Below are positions 40,481 through 52,008 of a stretch of DNA of 60,000 nt, piece by piece. A program made the translations under genes and the position numbers. The notes below the pieces were generated by a model that had not been told where the DNA came from, did no database searches, and was given only the letters and a program-made list of their open reading frames with translations. Within the stretch, counting starts at the first letter, position 1, and every line of letters begins with the position of its first letter. Origin of the DNA: Takakia lepidozioides (Eukaryota > Streptophyta > Takakiopsida > Takakiales > Takakiaceae); the NCBI GenBank assembly GCA_030704615.1, contig CM060731.1:73886756-73946755 (forward strand), in the 5' to 3' direction.

Positions 40481-41010
40481 CCCAGAGTAATATGAGATGA
40501 AACGAAATTCCTTCGATGCGCCAACGGATGGTTGGCCATCCAAATGATTTTTATTGCTTTGAAACTTTGCGTGTATGTTTAGTATACCGTCTCACAGGTC
40601 CTAGAGTAATATGAGATGCAACGAAATCCGTTCAATGGGCCAACGGATAGTTGCCCATTCATTTTTATTTTGCTTTGAAACTTTGTCAGTATATTCAGTA
40701 TACCATGTAGCAGATCCCAGAATAATATGAGATTAAACGAAATTCGTTCAATGGGCCAATGGATGGTTGTCCATTCACATGTTTTTTTTGCTTTGAAACT
40801 TTGTCAATATGTTCAGTATACCATGTAACAGGTCCCAGAGTAATATGAGATCAAACGAAATCCGTTTAATGGGCCAACGGATGGTTGCCCATCCAAATGA
40901 TTTTTGTACGTTTTGAAACTTTGACAGTATATTCAGTATACCGTCACACAAGTCCCGGACTAATACGAGAACGAAATTCATTCAATGGGCCAACGTTCAT
41001 GTAGTCGTTC
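40480..41010. repeat. Satellite array B, ~120-bp variant unit
   Basis: Units read AATATGAGAT.AAACGAAAT, GGGCCAACGGATGGTTG, CCATCCAAATGATT, GCTTTGAAACTTTG and TCAGTATACCGTCTCACAGG. It is clearly a subfamily of array A (same order, same period). The same variant occurs at 38640-39170 and 39800-39900. Confidence 0.85.
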
Positions 41011-41690
41011 ACTCGTTCCCCATCCACATGAATGTTTTTGGGGTTCGAGAACTTTGTGGGTATGTGATTCATACCTAGATACAAATGATTATCAAACACG
41101 AGACTAGGCTACAAGTGGTTTGGAAGATGACCATTTGTTATTGGTTCACATGAATGTTTCATCTTCTGAAACTTTCTGAGTTAATTGTATATACCCACTT
41201 ATACGTCATGACCGAATATGAGACCAATGTAAATTTGTTCAAAGGGTGAACCACTTCTTTCCCATCAACACGAGTGAAAATATGAAGAAAACGTTGCTCA
41301 TGCAATCGAAATGAAGAGATTTCGCACATGTGTATTAACAAAATTGGTGTCTACACAAAATTGGCGCTGTGCTATCAGTGTGTTCTTGAAATTCAATGTA
41401 CAACAAAATCCACCAAGTCTACGTACTATGTTGCTAGTCATTCAAATCTTAATCGTCATCGTTGGGCTCCGTTGATGTTGATGTTGATGTTGATGTTGAT
41501 TAAGGGGACAAAAGATTTGATGTTGTGCCCTAATTTGCGGTGGAAAACTAGAGAGTCCGGGACCGCGCTCTCGTGGTCAATGAGGGGGCCAAGCCAGATT
41601 TCCGCTATGATGGCCAGCATCTGCCTACTTTCTGGCAAAAGTTGACTTTCTTCCAGACTCTCGCGACGTGACGGAGGTGGTTCGAGTGCA
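41011..41690. other. Satellite edge and unique sequence
   Basis: Degraded satellite words fade out by about 41300. A short GATGTT tandem run lies at about 41471-41502. No gene seen. Confidence 0.5.
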
Positions 41691-42960
41691 AATGCTCAGG
41701 CTGCATGCTAATCGGCAACGAGGCCGTGCACATCCGGCAACAGAACACGAGGAACACCATCAAAATGGTTTGTCTAACTTTTCATCCATTTGTCCACAAC
41801 TGCCTTGATGTTAGCCTTGAAAGTTTCCAACCCCCTCTCGTGGGCCCAGTCTCTCACCATTGTGTCATCGCGACGAAGAACATCCTCGTACGCTGCATTC
41901 ATTCGGCGATGACATGATATAACATATTTCAATTCCAACAACAACAAATGTCTCCCAATCGATTGTCGGTAATGTAATTCATTTTGTTCCGGCACCGATG
42001 GAACCTTTGGAAGCTCCCCTTTGTCTAATGCCCTCCCAAATTACGACAAAACTGCTCTCTCTCCCACCAATCGGTTATGCCTCTTGTACGTACCGTTATC
42101 TCCCAGTCAGATGTGACCCAAAAACATTGGGGTGATCTAACGTATTGTGGGTTTGCGGCGTGTATGTTATGCATTCATCTGCCTACATCCCACAACAAGT
42201 TTTTGCCCCAATGCAGACAATTGAGAAAATATAAATGGTTGCCCATCCAATGGGAGATTGTGCCAATTGTACTCATAACCTATTGGCATAAGGTCCTCCA
42301 AGCCCATGAGCTCATATAATCGGCAATGGATTGGTGCACAACATTCTGGGCAAGCACTTGCGCGTAAGGATGTCTAGATAAAACATGTGGGATGGATCAT
42401 ATGTCCATATGATCTAAGTACATGATCGCCCTCTGGGCCGTAAAGATTTATGTGCATCGAACTTTGTGAACCATCTGATATCCATAATGACACAATGCCT
42501 CTCCCCCTTCCAAGCCGCGTCGTGGCCGCATCGATGTGGCTGCTCATCCTTGTTGTGGTATCCCACTCTTCCTCTATCTCCAATTCTCTGTTTATGTTTT
42601 GTTCGAATTCAAAATATTATGTCAGTTGGTCAACCCGGAGAACATGGGGACGTTGCTGACATCGTTATACATTTGCATGTTATCATAAATGTTATCTATG
42701 CTACGGTTTGACATACATGTGACACGTTGTAAGGTAGACAGTGTCTGCTCTACCCGCGCTTCTCTGGAGGCCGGGTGGGTCGCCCATTGTACCCAATTCT
42801 CCCAATCGCCATTCAATGGTACCCATGCCCGAATCTCCAAGGCTTTTGACAAACGTCATGCAGTTGCCATGACAATGTCCCGCTCCTTTGCAAACCAACT
42901 ACAAAGGTATCATGCTTAGGTAGTACCTCCACCCGAATAAATGTCAGAATAGTCGCTCCA
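41690..42960 (-). pseudogene. Broken coding-like region, possibly transposon protein
   Basis: Minus-strand frames 42852-42622, 42583-42374 and 41995-41774 have protein-like composition (for example LEIRAWVPLNGDWENWVQWA and ELKYVISCHRRMNAAYEDVL), but stops and frame changes separate them. I do not recognise the family. The position between the satellite and the right palindrome array makes a decayed transposase or accessory protein of the surrounding element plausible, not shown. Confidence 0.35.
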
Positions 42961-42974
42961 ATTACAAAAAACAA

Positions 42975-43930
42975 AAAAAAAACGACTGCCGATAATGACA
43001 GTCGCTTCATTAAAAAAATAATCTAATTAGAAGCGACCGCCAATGTAATTAATAAAAAAAACCTAATTATAAGATACCGCTAGTGGCTTAATTTTTAAAA
43101 TAAATTAATTAGAAAAAACATTTAAAAACATAATTAAAAGTGACCGCCAATGGTGGTCACTTCATTTTTAAAACAATATAAAATTAAAAAATATATATAA
43201 GAGGAAACCGCCAGTGTCTCCTCATTTAATTAGAAACGACCGCCAATGGCAGTCGCTTTATTTAAAACGTAAATTAATATGAGAAGACCGCCAGTGGCAG
43301 TCTCTTCATTTAAGAAAACATTTAAAAAAAATATTATGGTAGTCGCTTCATTTTAAAAACAAAATAAATTAGAAGTGACCAAAAAACAAAATAGATTAGA
43401 AGCATTGACAGTCGCTTCATTTAAAAAATAAATTAATATAAGGAGACTGCCACTGACGGTTGCTTCATTTAAAAATTAAATTAATATGAAGAGATCACCG
43501 GTAGCGGTCTCCTCATTTAAAGAAAATATGTTTTTATTTATTTTTTATTTTATTTCAAAAATATGGCATTCACTTCATTTTAAGAATAAATTAATATGCA
43601 GTCTCTTCATTATATTTGTATTATATTACATTATACTTTTTTTTTTGTAGCGGTTGAATTAAAAAACAAAATAAAACAAGTTTAAAAAAAAAATCTAGAA
43701 TATGGCATTCGCTTCATTTAAAAAACAAAATAAATTAAAAGCGACCGCCAATACGACGTTTTTTGTTTTTTTCTCTATTTTTAAATTAAAACGACCGCGC
43801 TTGTTTTTATTTTTATTTTTAACATAAGGCTACCGCCTATGTGGCGGTCAATCTGGATTTTTTTAAATTTCCAAATATAAAGCGACCACCACAATTGGCG
43901 GTTGTTTTTATTTCATATTTTCCATAATTT
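42975..43930. repeat. GCGACCGCC palindrome array, right part
   Basis: At least a dozen units of A/T-rich spacer plus GCGACCGCCAATGGCAGTCGC-type palindromes or halves. Sequence words and unit size match the left array at 32.6-34.9 kb, which ties the two arrays to one element family. Confidence 0.85.
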
Positions 43931-44019
43931 ATTTACCATATCTACCGTATCAGCGACATTGCTGCTTACGTGACAAAAGTTTATTTTTTATTTTTAACTA
44001 GAATACTCCCTGAACCTGA

Positions 44020-44110
44020 TGTGACGGAGGTCTCGTCAACATCAGGTTTGACGTGACCTGACACTGATTGACGGACGTGACGCTGATAAGCAGGGCTCAA
44101 CCTCCATAAA
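44020..44110. repeat. GACGTGACG terminus-like block
   Basis: GATGTGACGGAGG, TTTGACGTGACCTGACACTG and ACGGACGTGACGCTGATAAG, followed by ATATACTAG, resemble the ends at 32436 and 46144. It could be the true right end of a smaller element that includes the right array. Confidence 0.45.
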
Positions 44111-44119
44111 TATACTAGT

Positions 44120-44620
44120 GACTATACAAACAAAACCAAATCACAAATTTTGTAGTGGGCCTAAGTGTCTTTTCCCAGTTTTCGGAGTCATCTTCAAAAA
44201 ATTAATCTCAGGGGTCCATCTCTCAATTTGAACATGCCCCACCCTCTGTAGGTCTGAACCACACAAACAAAACCAAATTAGAAATTTGTTTTATGATGCG
44301 GAAGTGTCTTTTTCAAGTTTTGGGAGTCCTCTTTGATAAATTGACCATATCTCAGCCATCATTCACTCAAATTGAGTGAGGGATATTGCCACATGCTCAT
44401 GTAGATATGCCCGACCCTCTGCAGGTCTAAACCACACAAACACAACCAACCTCCAAATTTCTTAGGGGCCTAAGTGCCAATTTCAAGTTTTGGGAATCTT
44501 TTTTTGAAAATCAACAATGTCTCGGCCATCTCTCACTCAAATTGAGCGAGGTATGATGCCACATGCTCATCTAAATATGCCCCACACCCTGCAAGTCTTA
44601 ACTACAAAAAAGAAAGCACA
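44120..44620 (+). repeat. Tandem repeat, ~170-bp unit, about three copies
   Basis: Copies begin at CACACAAACAAAACCAAAT (about 44120, 44262, 44432, 44600). They share AGTGTCTTTTTCAAGTTTTGG, CTCACTCAAATTGAG, GCCACATGCTCAT and ATGCCCCACCCTCTGCAGGT. The first copy lacks about 30 bp. Confidence 0.8.
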
Positions 44621-46143
44621 ATCTAATTTTCTTAGGGTGGTTGAACTACCTAAGATGTCTTTTGAGAGACCTTTTTGCATGTGACACTTTACACTAGTAA
44701 GCATTGTGAGTGCATACACACCTACTCTCTATGTACTTATGAAAGATGATGCTCTAAACATACAAGAGCCCTAGTGTGATTCATACCAGTGAGGTAGTTA
44801 CTCTCTTCCCGTTGTCCTGTCGTTCTCTTCTCGTTGTCCTGTCGTTCTCTTCTCTGCAAGTTCGTTATTCTTTTTTACGTTCTGGCATTTACAATGAAGT
44901 TTTGAGCAACAGATAACTATATTCACATGAGTGCTCGTGACACCCCCATATTGGCCGCACTATACACGGGACGTCGTTCCATCTCCATAACGTAGCTTCT
45001 CTGTCGTCGAAGAACAGCGTCAAGTGGACGTGTTGCCGGAAGTATTGGAAGGTCATCGTAGTATTGCACGCTGAGGCCCCGCGTTATGGGAATGACGTTC
45101 AACGAACGTGTATATCATTGTAGACCCCTATAACGCAGTATCGTCGCTGATCCATACTTTACTTCTAAAGCTGAACTGCATGAGTGGGATTTGAACCTAT
45201 AAGATTGCTCAATTGACAGCTCATGCATGAACAAAAAAAATGAATCCCCTCGTTGTATGCACCCCTACTTGGCGAAGGGACTGTCACGTACATACCTATG
45301 ACATTAATGTTATTGAGCATTAGCAGCATCACAAAAGCTTAGACAACAGAGCCACTAAGTTGCACCCAAATAAACCTACAATAAACCTACATCATGTGCA
45401 ACAAGGCTATTCTGCTACAAATGCAGCACCACCAAAATGCCTCAAGCACTGACATTCAGTTGCAGCTGTATTAGTTAGCTGCACATAAGCTTGTCCAAAA
45501 TCTGTAGCAACCACATTGAACTGCACTAGCAGACAGGTTCATCAGACACCAAAGAGCCAAATTTAGGCCTATATCGCCCATAGAATATATAACATTATAT
45601 ACACCGCTTCCACACAACCACCATTGGCAAGTTGGACTTCAATGTCCATGTCCGAATCACAAATGCTGATGCACAACCACATGCACCAACCCCTCCTACC
45701 ACACCGATTTTAACTTGCCCAATTATGCACTCGAGGTCATGATTTATCTGAAAAATAAAAATAAAAATTTGGACCGTCAGAACTGGCGGTTCCGATTTTA
45801 TCCGGAAAAAGACTCAAAAATAAAAGCTGGACCGCCAGAGCTGAGGGTCTCGATTTATTAAATTAATTTTTAAAATTTGGGATCGCTAGATCTAATTATC
45901 ATAAAAATAATAATAATCTGAAATTTTTTTTTTAAAATTTCAGACCACCAGATATAACATGGTAGCTTACGTTTTATAAACTATGCAATATAAAAATTAA
46001 AATTAAACAAAATACACAACGTTAAGTCAGTTTTTGAGATAACGTGACGCACGTCAAGACGTAACTTCGTTCTTGCACGTCAAGACGTAACTTCGGACGT
46101 GACGTTGACGTGTAATGCCACGTCACGTCATTTTGTGCAACTA
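44621..46143. other. Intergenic or internal element sequence with GGACCGCCAG words and right terminus
   Basis: A duplicated GTTGTCCTGTCGTTCTCTTC lies at about 44812-44858. A B-box-like word on the minus strand (AGGTTCAAATCCCAC, about 45186-45200) hints at a tRNA-derived fragment. From 45750 the array-like GGACCGYCAGA.CTGGCGGT units return in weaker form. 46030-46140 has the ACGTCAAGACGTAACTTCG duplication and GACGTGACG words of the terminus. Confidence 0.5.
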
Positions 46144-46145
46144 GG

Positions 46146-47528
46146 ATAAACTCCCATATATCTAAAGTAGTAAGGATAAAAAGCCGGCCTAGGAAATGAA
46201 GGCCATGACACCTGCGCAGGTCTTTTCAACTCCGATAATCTTGTTGAAAGCCCTAAGCAACTTGACAATGATGATAGTAGATGAGGATCCTACGGGACAA
46301 ATGACAAAAGAACACTGACATCAGCCACAATGCCTTGATGAGCCCACCCTTCTTGAGCGTTTCTTAAAGGTTTTTGCATCCATAAAATATTTCTCCGTAA
46401 AAAACAAATGCACAGGCAAGCCTTGCCGTATTGTACAAATAGGTTGTGAAGTATGTAAGTTTACGTGCATAGTAGTAGACTTATCGATGGTTAAATTGAT
46501 GTTTAGTTGAGGTTATAGAGGCTTTATGTTCATTCCAATTACTCAGTACAAAAATTGTACGTGGATATCCGGTTCTATAGGCTTCAGACTGATAAGGTCA
46601 CTTCCAAAAGGAAGACCTACCGGCCCCAAGTCTGGGGGCTTAGAAAGCATAGTAGGTAACTGCTAGAACAGAACAACAATGGCACAATGAAGCATCCAAT
46701 TGTCAGAAGACATGAAAGACAGTAAGCAATAAAATGATAAGCATATTTAAGCCTTGTTGAATTTTGATAAAACTCACTACGTCTGGTTATATTGATGTAT
46801 AGAACTCCTCAAGTACATGATACGGCCAGAAGTATCAATATTCTGTATCAATCCGTTCATGTAACAGCTCTTGACTCTCCAAGATTTGTTTCCTTACATG
46901 AAAGACATCACTCAACTTTATCTCATTTTTTTTTTATAAAATTATTTGGTTGGACTGTGCAAGTTGGACACAATATGTTATATCTACCAAGGTTGTTTCC
47001 ATAGTTTTTTAAAAGAAAAGAGGATGGAAACCCTATAAATCATACTAAAGATAGAAATGGAAAAAATACGAAAAAGACCATGAAGGCGTATACATCAAAA
47101 ATTAATCGGTCGCACCTAGAACCGTCCAGCTCCTACGGAAAAACTTAACCGAAGTCAAAGATTCACTGTTTTACAAGAAAACAACAAGCTAAAATCTAAC
47201 TATCCCATAGTTTCACATAGTCCTCACATGAAAACAATCTAAAAAGCATTCTTGTGCATGAGCGTTACGCATCTCAAACTAATTTAATATAAATATTCAA
47301 GGTCCAGCTAGTGCAACTACTCTGGTGCTATTATCCTGAAGTTGGGAACTACATCCTTTAAAAGAGAAAAAAATAGTTCAGAAATAGTAGTAAAAGACAA
47401 CCATGCTTCCCAATCAGAACTATTGAATTAATCTATTAGAAAAATTCAAATGACAGAAAATGATGGGTTTTGTGTCAGAAGAATTGCTTATAATCTCTAG
47501 ACTGCTCTGATACATGCAAGGTGCTTAG
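46146..47528. other. Intergenic; nothing recognised
   Basis: AT-rich sequence with no family-like reading frame, terminal repeat or RNA gene that I can see. Confidence 0.5.
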
Positions 47529-47806
47529 CACAAAGATTTGTATAATAGTAATTTATAAGATTAACTTTTGTCTTTCACATGATGCATACACCACAAAGAT
47601 TTGTATAATAGTAATTTATAAGATTAACTTTTGTCTTTCACATGATGCATACACCACAAAGATTTGTATAATAGTAATTTATAAGATTAACTTTTGTCTT
47701 TCACATGATGCATACACCACAAAGATTTGTATAATAGTAATTTATAAGATTAACTTTTGTCTTTCACATGACGCATACACCACAAAGATTTGTATAATCA
47801 GATGTA
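47529..47806 (+). repeat. 63-bp minisatellite, 4.4 near-perfect copies
   Basis: The unit runs from ACAAAGATTTGTATAATAG to TTTCACATGATGCATACACC. Copies are identical except one TGATGC to TGACGC change in the last. Because 63 is a multiple of three, one frame is open and repeats a 21-residue word; nothing suggests it is translated. Confidence 0.95.
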
Positions 47807-49071
47807 CTCCCTGCATGTCTTTTCTAGTATGCAAGAATTTATGTTTTCATATAAGGTAATTACAACCATTTTGCGCTGGCACTACTACCTCCCACACCAC
47901 CTCGAGCACAAATCCGAACTATCTGTAGCGTCGAAAGGCTTGAAATGAGAAGAGTATCGAAGGCAAGACCAATACAGTTGCCGATCCAAAAGCCATGTAT
48001 AATTGATATCCTCGCATCCCGGGCCAGATGTTGTCTTCGAAGATATGCAATACTTCTTGCATAATAATGCCTCAAACACACGCTCTCTGTGCCTTACAGC
48101 CCACAATCACTGTTGATCTGTTGGTCTCTGTTACTGTGGAATCCAACGCCTCCTTCATTTTGGGATGATTGCCTCCATGTCCCGAGCTTGCATCCCACCA
48201 GGCATGGGCGGCCGCTTCAACAATCGCCCACCAAAACAAAATACTGGGCGACCGTCGCAACGGTCGCCCGTCTAAAGAACACCGATGTGAAGTTAAGGTG
48301 CTCTGCTGCAGCCTACAACATTACCATATTACCTGCTCATATCTCCGACCAAAACAATGAGAGCTTCCAAAGCGGAAAGTATAAATTTCTACACAGGTTC
48401 GTAGTCCAATATGGCCTTGCAGGGGGCTCAGATCATGATATCCTTGACAGATGAATAGATAAAAATGCAGAAAACAACACAGCAGTGGCCAATCAATCAA
48501 TCTCGTCCGTCTTGAGCACTCATGTTCACCCATCGCCCACATGCTTGCAGCAATTCGCTGGTGTAATTTGCTGCTCATGCTCTAACTGCGGATCAAATTA
48601 TGTACACTTGATTAATGTTCTATGCGGCAGCTGGGGCTAATGATGTGCCTGACATGTGGGGTTGCAAGACTAGGACCAGATCAAGTCTTTGAAGCCTAAA
48701 ATCAGTGTTTCTCCAACGCCACAATGACAATAGCTTTTGAAGCTGTTATTTCACGAACAATTTCCACTTTATGGACCTGGGGCCATTGAAGAGGACTTGC
48801 CTTCACAAGGAGAGGCGCTTTCAAAGGTAAGGATGAGCTTGTTGCATGGACACATTCCACAGCTTCCTTGGACTGCATCATCAACCTTCCATGTTAGAAG
48901 AAACAACCACAAACAAGAATCCTCACTGTTTCCCTTTTCTTCACTCTTCAGCCCAATCTTACTCTTGCCTACCCTCCCCAATTGCAATTAGAGAAACATA
49001 CCTTTCCTATGCATGTAAAATCAAGCATATTGTTGGTAATCAGAGTCTATCCTTTCCGACATCATGAATCA
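47807..49071. other. 3' flank of the MATE gene; no gene seen
   Basis: Overlapping small frames on both strands lack motifs. A perfect GGGCGACCGT..ACGGTCGCCC palindrome lies at about 48246-48269 and recalls the palindrome arrays at 32.6 and 43 kb. Confidence 0.45.
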
Positions 49072-52008
49072 CTACCCTGGTATTGAAGGGAAAAAGCACA
49101 GAAAATCAAAGCAAGAGAGAAGGAACCGTGCCAATGTGTCCCAGTTGATGCAGAGTATGATGCAAATGAGGGCCACAGTCTGCGTCAGCATCCCACATAA
49201 AAGCCCTATCCACAGCCCCTGCGCACACCCCAGTCTCAGCACTGCAGCTTCCATGTCATTTATCAACCAGAACTTTCTTACTTCTTCCAAAAAACACTTC
49301 TCCGAAGAAGTTATTGTCTCCAAATTTGCGAGTAGGATGCAGGGGCAGTGGGCATCACCACTTCATCATTCTCGGTCTAATCAGTAAGCGATTCAACATG
49401 CACATTGTGAGATTGATATGACCAGAAGTACATATAAAACACGTATTTAAACATACCCTGCCGTCAAAGTGATGCACAAAGACGAGAACAACAGCTACAG
49501 GAAGGCCAACGCCATAATATGCCCCCAAATTGGCACATGCTCCAAGCTTCTGCCTTCCACTTCCTCTCAATGCACCTTCAAGAGCAGCATTCAAGTTAGA
49601 CATGTTGGCAAGGATTGTGTGTACATGCAACCACACGTTCCTATCATTTTTAAATGTGTGGAAAGCAAGTTCAATCGGTTGTGTAAGGGAAAGACCTGAA
49701 AGAACACCTTGAATACCATACAGGATGGCCAGCATTGCAGGATATGCTGCAAGTTTGGCAACATACAACACAATCTCCTCTTCATTACTGAAAATCCTCC
49801 CCCATAGATTGCGGAGTGAAAACACCAGACCACCCATGAACACGCCCTGCACCAACCCAATTCCCACAGCCACTGCCAGTGCTGACCGCGCTGAGCGCGG
49901 ACGTCCTGCTCCAAGTTCATTGGACACTCGCACACTGCAATGACATCATCACTTGAGTCTCCTCATCTAAATATTTGAAGAAGGATCTTTTGCTTAATCC
50001 TTGTCAGAGTGTATAGACCCTCATCCCCTTCCTCATTTTAGTCTGCAATGTTTGCATGAGTTTACAAAATCTGCCCCCTTGAATGTCAAACCTGACACTG
50101 GGATAAGAATATCAGAGACCTAAGGATATCTATCAAGCAATTTTCTTGAGGGAGCTGGAAGGTCTAACCTGGCAGCCACGCCCAGAGCAACTGGGACCAT
50201 GTTGGTCAGTGCGGACACAATAAGACTGCACCCATCACAAAATTCAGACAGAAAAAGCAACAAATTTAACAGAAAATACAGAGGATACACGCTCAGCCCT
50301 GACAATGAGTACCCAAACGAGCAAATCACAGCCTATCCTCTATGATGATTCAAAATGAAAGAATGTTGAAGCTGCATACACTCACACTACACCAGCAGCG
50401 AGGCATACCAAATTGAAAGGACGGACACCTCAAGTTGTGGATTTGGAAGCACTCCAGCAATCAATGTCAGCACCTCAATTGACCAGTTCTCCAGGCTGCA
50501 TAATGCATCCCAGTATGAAACATATATGGGAAAGAAGAAAGGAGCTCTAGAAAGTCTGTACTTCCAGACCCAGCTTCTGAGGCTGTTTTTTAAATTCCGT
50601 TTGATAATGGTCAAACAGCTTTGAATGTAAGAGCTGTTCCTATGTCACAATCCCCACTGCCTACAAGAGTAAAACCTTCTCTACTCTGAGCTCATAACAG
50701 CAACAGATAGAAGAATTCTATTGTGGAGCAATATCTTTATCCTTAATTATGGCTACTTAGCGTCAATTATAGTGACCATTTGTATCCTACACTTATTGCA
50801 ATGCTGAAAAAGGGAGAATGGGGTCAAGAACTTCACCAGAGCATCACGGCAGAGGGGATAGCATGCTTGAAAAAGCCACCTAAATCACGAAATGCCTCCT
50901 TTGACAATGGAATTAAGGTCTTCTCAAAGTGCGACGAGAACCTTACAAATGCGGCATTGAGGACAAGATTGAAGATGCTTGTGAAGCTGGTGGCTACTGC
51001 AGCGCCCAGGTATCCCAGATTGAGCTCGATAATGAGCAGCCAACACAAGGGGAGATGCAGGACTAAGTTTCCCAGTGAAAGAATCACCAGATGGAAAACT
51101 ACACGCTGGCTTTGACAGAATTTCACTAATGTGGTGGCACAAGCAACGGAAAACAGTGTCGGAACCAACAAGCGCGCATAAGATTGCGCCTTGCTTGCAA
51201 TGAGAGGGTCTTGGCCTAAGGCCACAAGAAAGGTTCCCATGTAGAACAAGGCGACGGAGATGGGTATGGCTGCGACCAAGAGGATGAAAGTACCACGCTG
51301 CAAATAGATCCCGAGCATGTGGTATTTCTTAGCCCCGTATGCCTGCCCGCAAAGCGTCTCCAGTGCGCTTCCCAAACCCATCTGTAGGCCCCAGACGAAT
51401 CAATGCAGAGATGGTCACTTTTGTGGGATTCCAAAGTAACAAAGTGTGCCAGGACTTCACCATTGCAGCATCTTTGCTTGTTACGCAGTCCTGTCCTGAA
51501 TCTTGCAAATAATTTATGAGTGTATTTCTAGATAACTTAGCAGCGGTTGCCTGCAGTTTCCATCTAAAGAAAATCGTACGTCACAGCCAAATACAATAGA
51601 ACTTCATTGCACTGAATCCTGGACGAAAGTCCAAAGGCCTGAGAAGAAGTTCCAACATACCAGCAGAGTTATGCAAATGAGGGTCCAGAAAGAACTGGCC
51701 ATGGAGACGGCTGCAAGGTAGAGCCCTCCAAAGTGACCCACAAATGCCATGGTCGTCACTGCCATCAAAGCTTGAGTAATATTCACGACAACAATCGGAC
51801 CAGCCAGCCAGCATTGCTCAGTGACTTCTCCCCATACCCACTTGGAGTAGCCTTTCTCCAGGGGGTCGTTTGCCACTGGATTGTTTGTATGACCATCAGC
51901 TAGTTTGCTCACAGAATAATGTGTTAAGGTGGGGATGGAAGGCATTATCGGGGGTGGTGCTTGATCGCAGTTAATCAGAGTCTCTGTCAAAGTATAGCAT
52001 GTCGTCAT
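49072..52008 (-). CDS. MATE (DTX-type) efflux transporter, seven exons, intact
   Basis: Exons on the minus strand are 51661-52008, 50837-51381, 50409-50495, 50169-50225, 49696-49934, 49457-49575 and 49072-49218. All phases agree and give 513 residues, normal for plant MATE proteins. Landmarks are [39 protein letters not shown] at the start of exon 2, [13 protein letters not shown] across exons 2/3, [38 protein letters not shown] in exon 5, [20 protein letters not shown] across exons 5/6 and [18 protein letters not shown] in exon 7. Twelve membrane helices are expected. MATE proteins export organic cations, flavonoids, citrate or alkaloids by H+ or Na+ antiport at the vacuole or plasma membrane; the substrate cannot be told here. 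The last exon runs past NWD into a short hydrophobic tail ending CFFPSIPG, unlike the usual charged end, so an extra 3' exon is possible. Confidence 0.92.

Larger units (their letters stand above)
32436..46144. mobile_element. Possible 13.7-kb Mutator-like element with nested repeats
   Basis: The left end (CTAGTTATCATTCATGACGT) and the reverse complement of the right end (CTAGTTGCACAAAATGACGT) match at 34 of 51 positions without gaps when one further flanking C is included. Both ends hold GACGTGACG words. The 9-bp flanks GCTAAACCC and GATAAACTC agree at 7 of 9, as an old Mutator-type target duplication would. Inside lie GCGACCGCC palindrome arrays, a LINE, satellite arrays and broken minus-strand coding pieces (41.7-42.9 kb). 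Another GACGTGACG terminus-like block at 44.02-44.11 kb means nested or smaller members could explain the layout instead. Confidence 0.4.

Noticed and set aside
38283-40543. Three similar minus-strand frames as a gene family
   Set aside because: They are the same frame in three copies of the non-coding linker, with unrelated stops and homopolymer runs.
47521-47859. 112-residue repeat protein
   Set aside because: It is a translated minisatellite with no start context, no flanking coding sequence and near-identical DNA copies.
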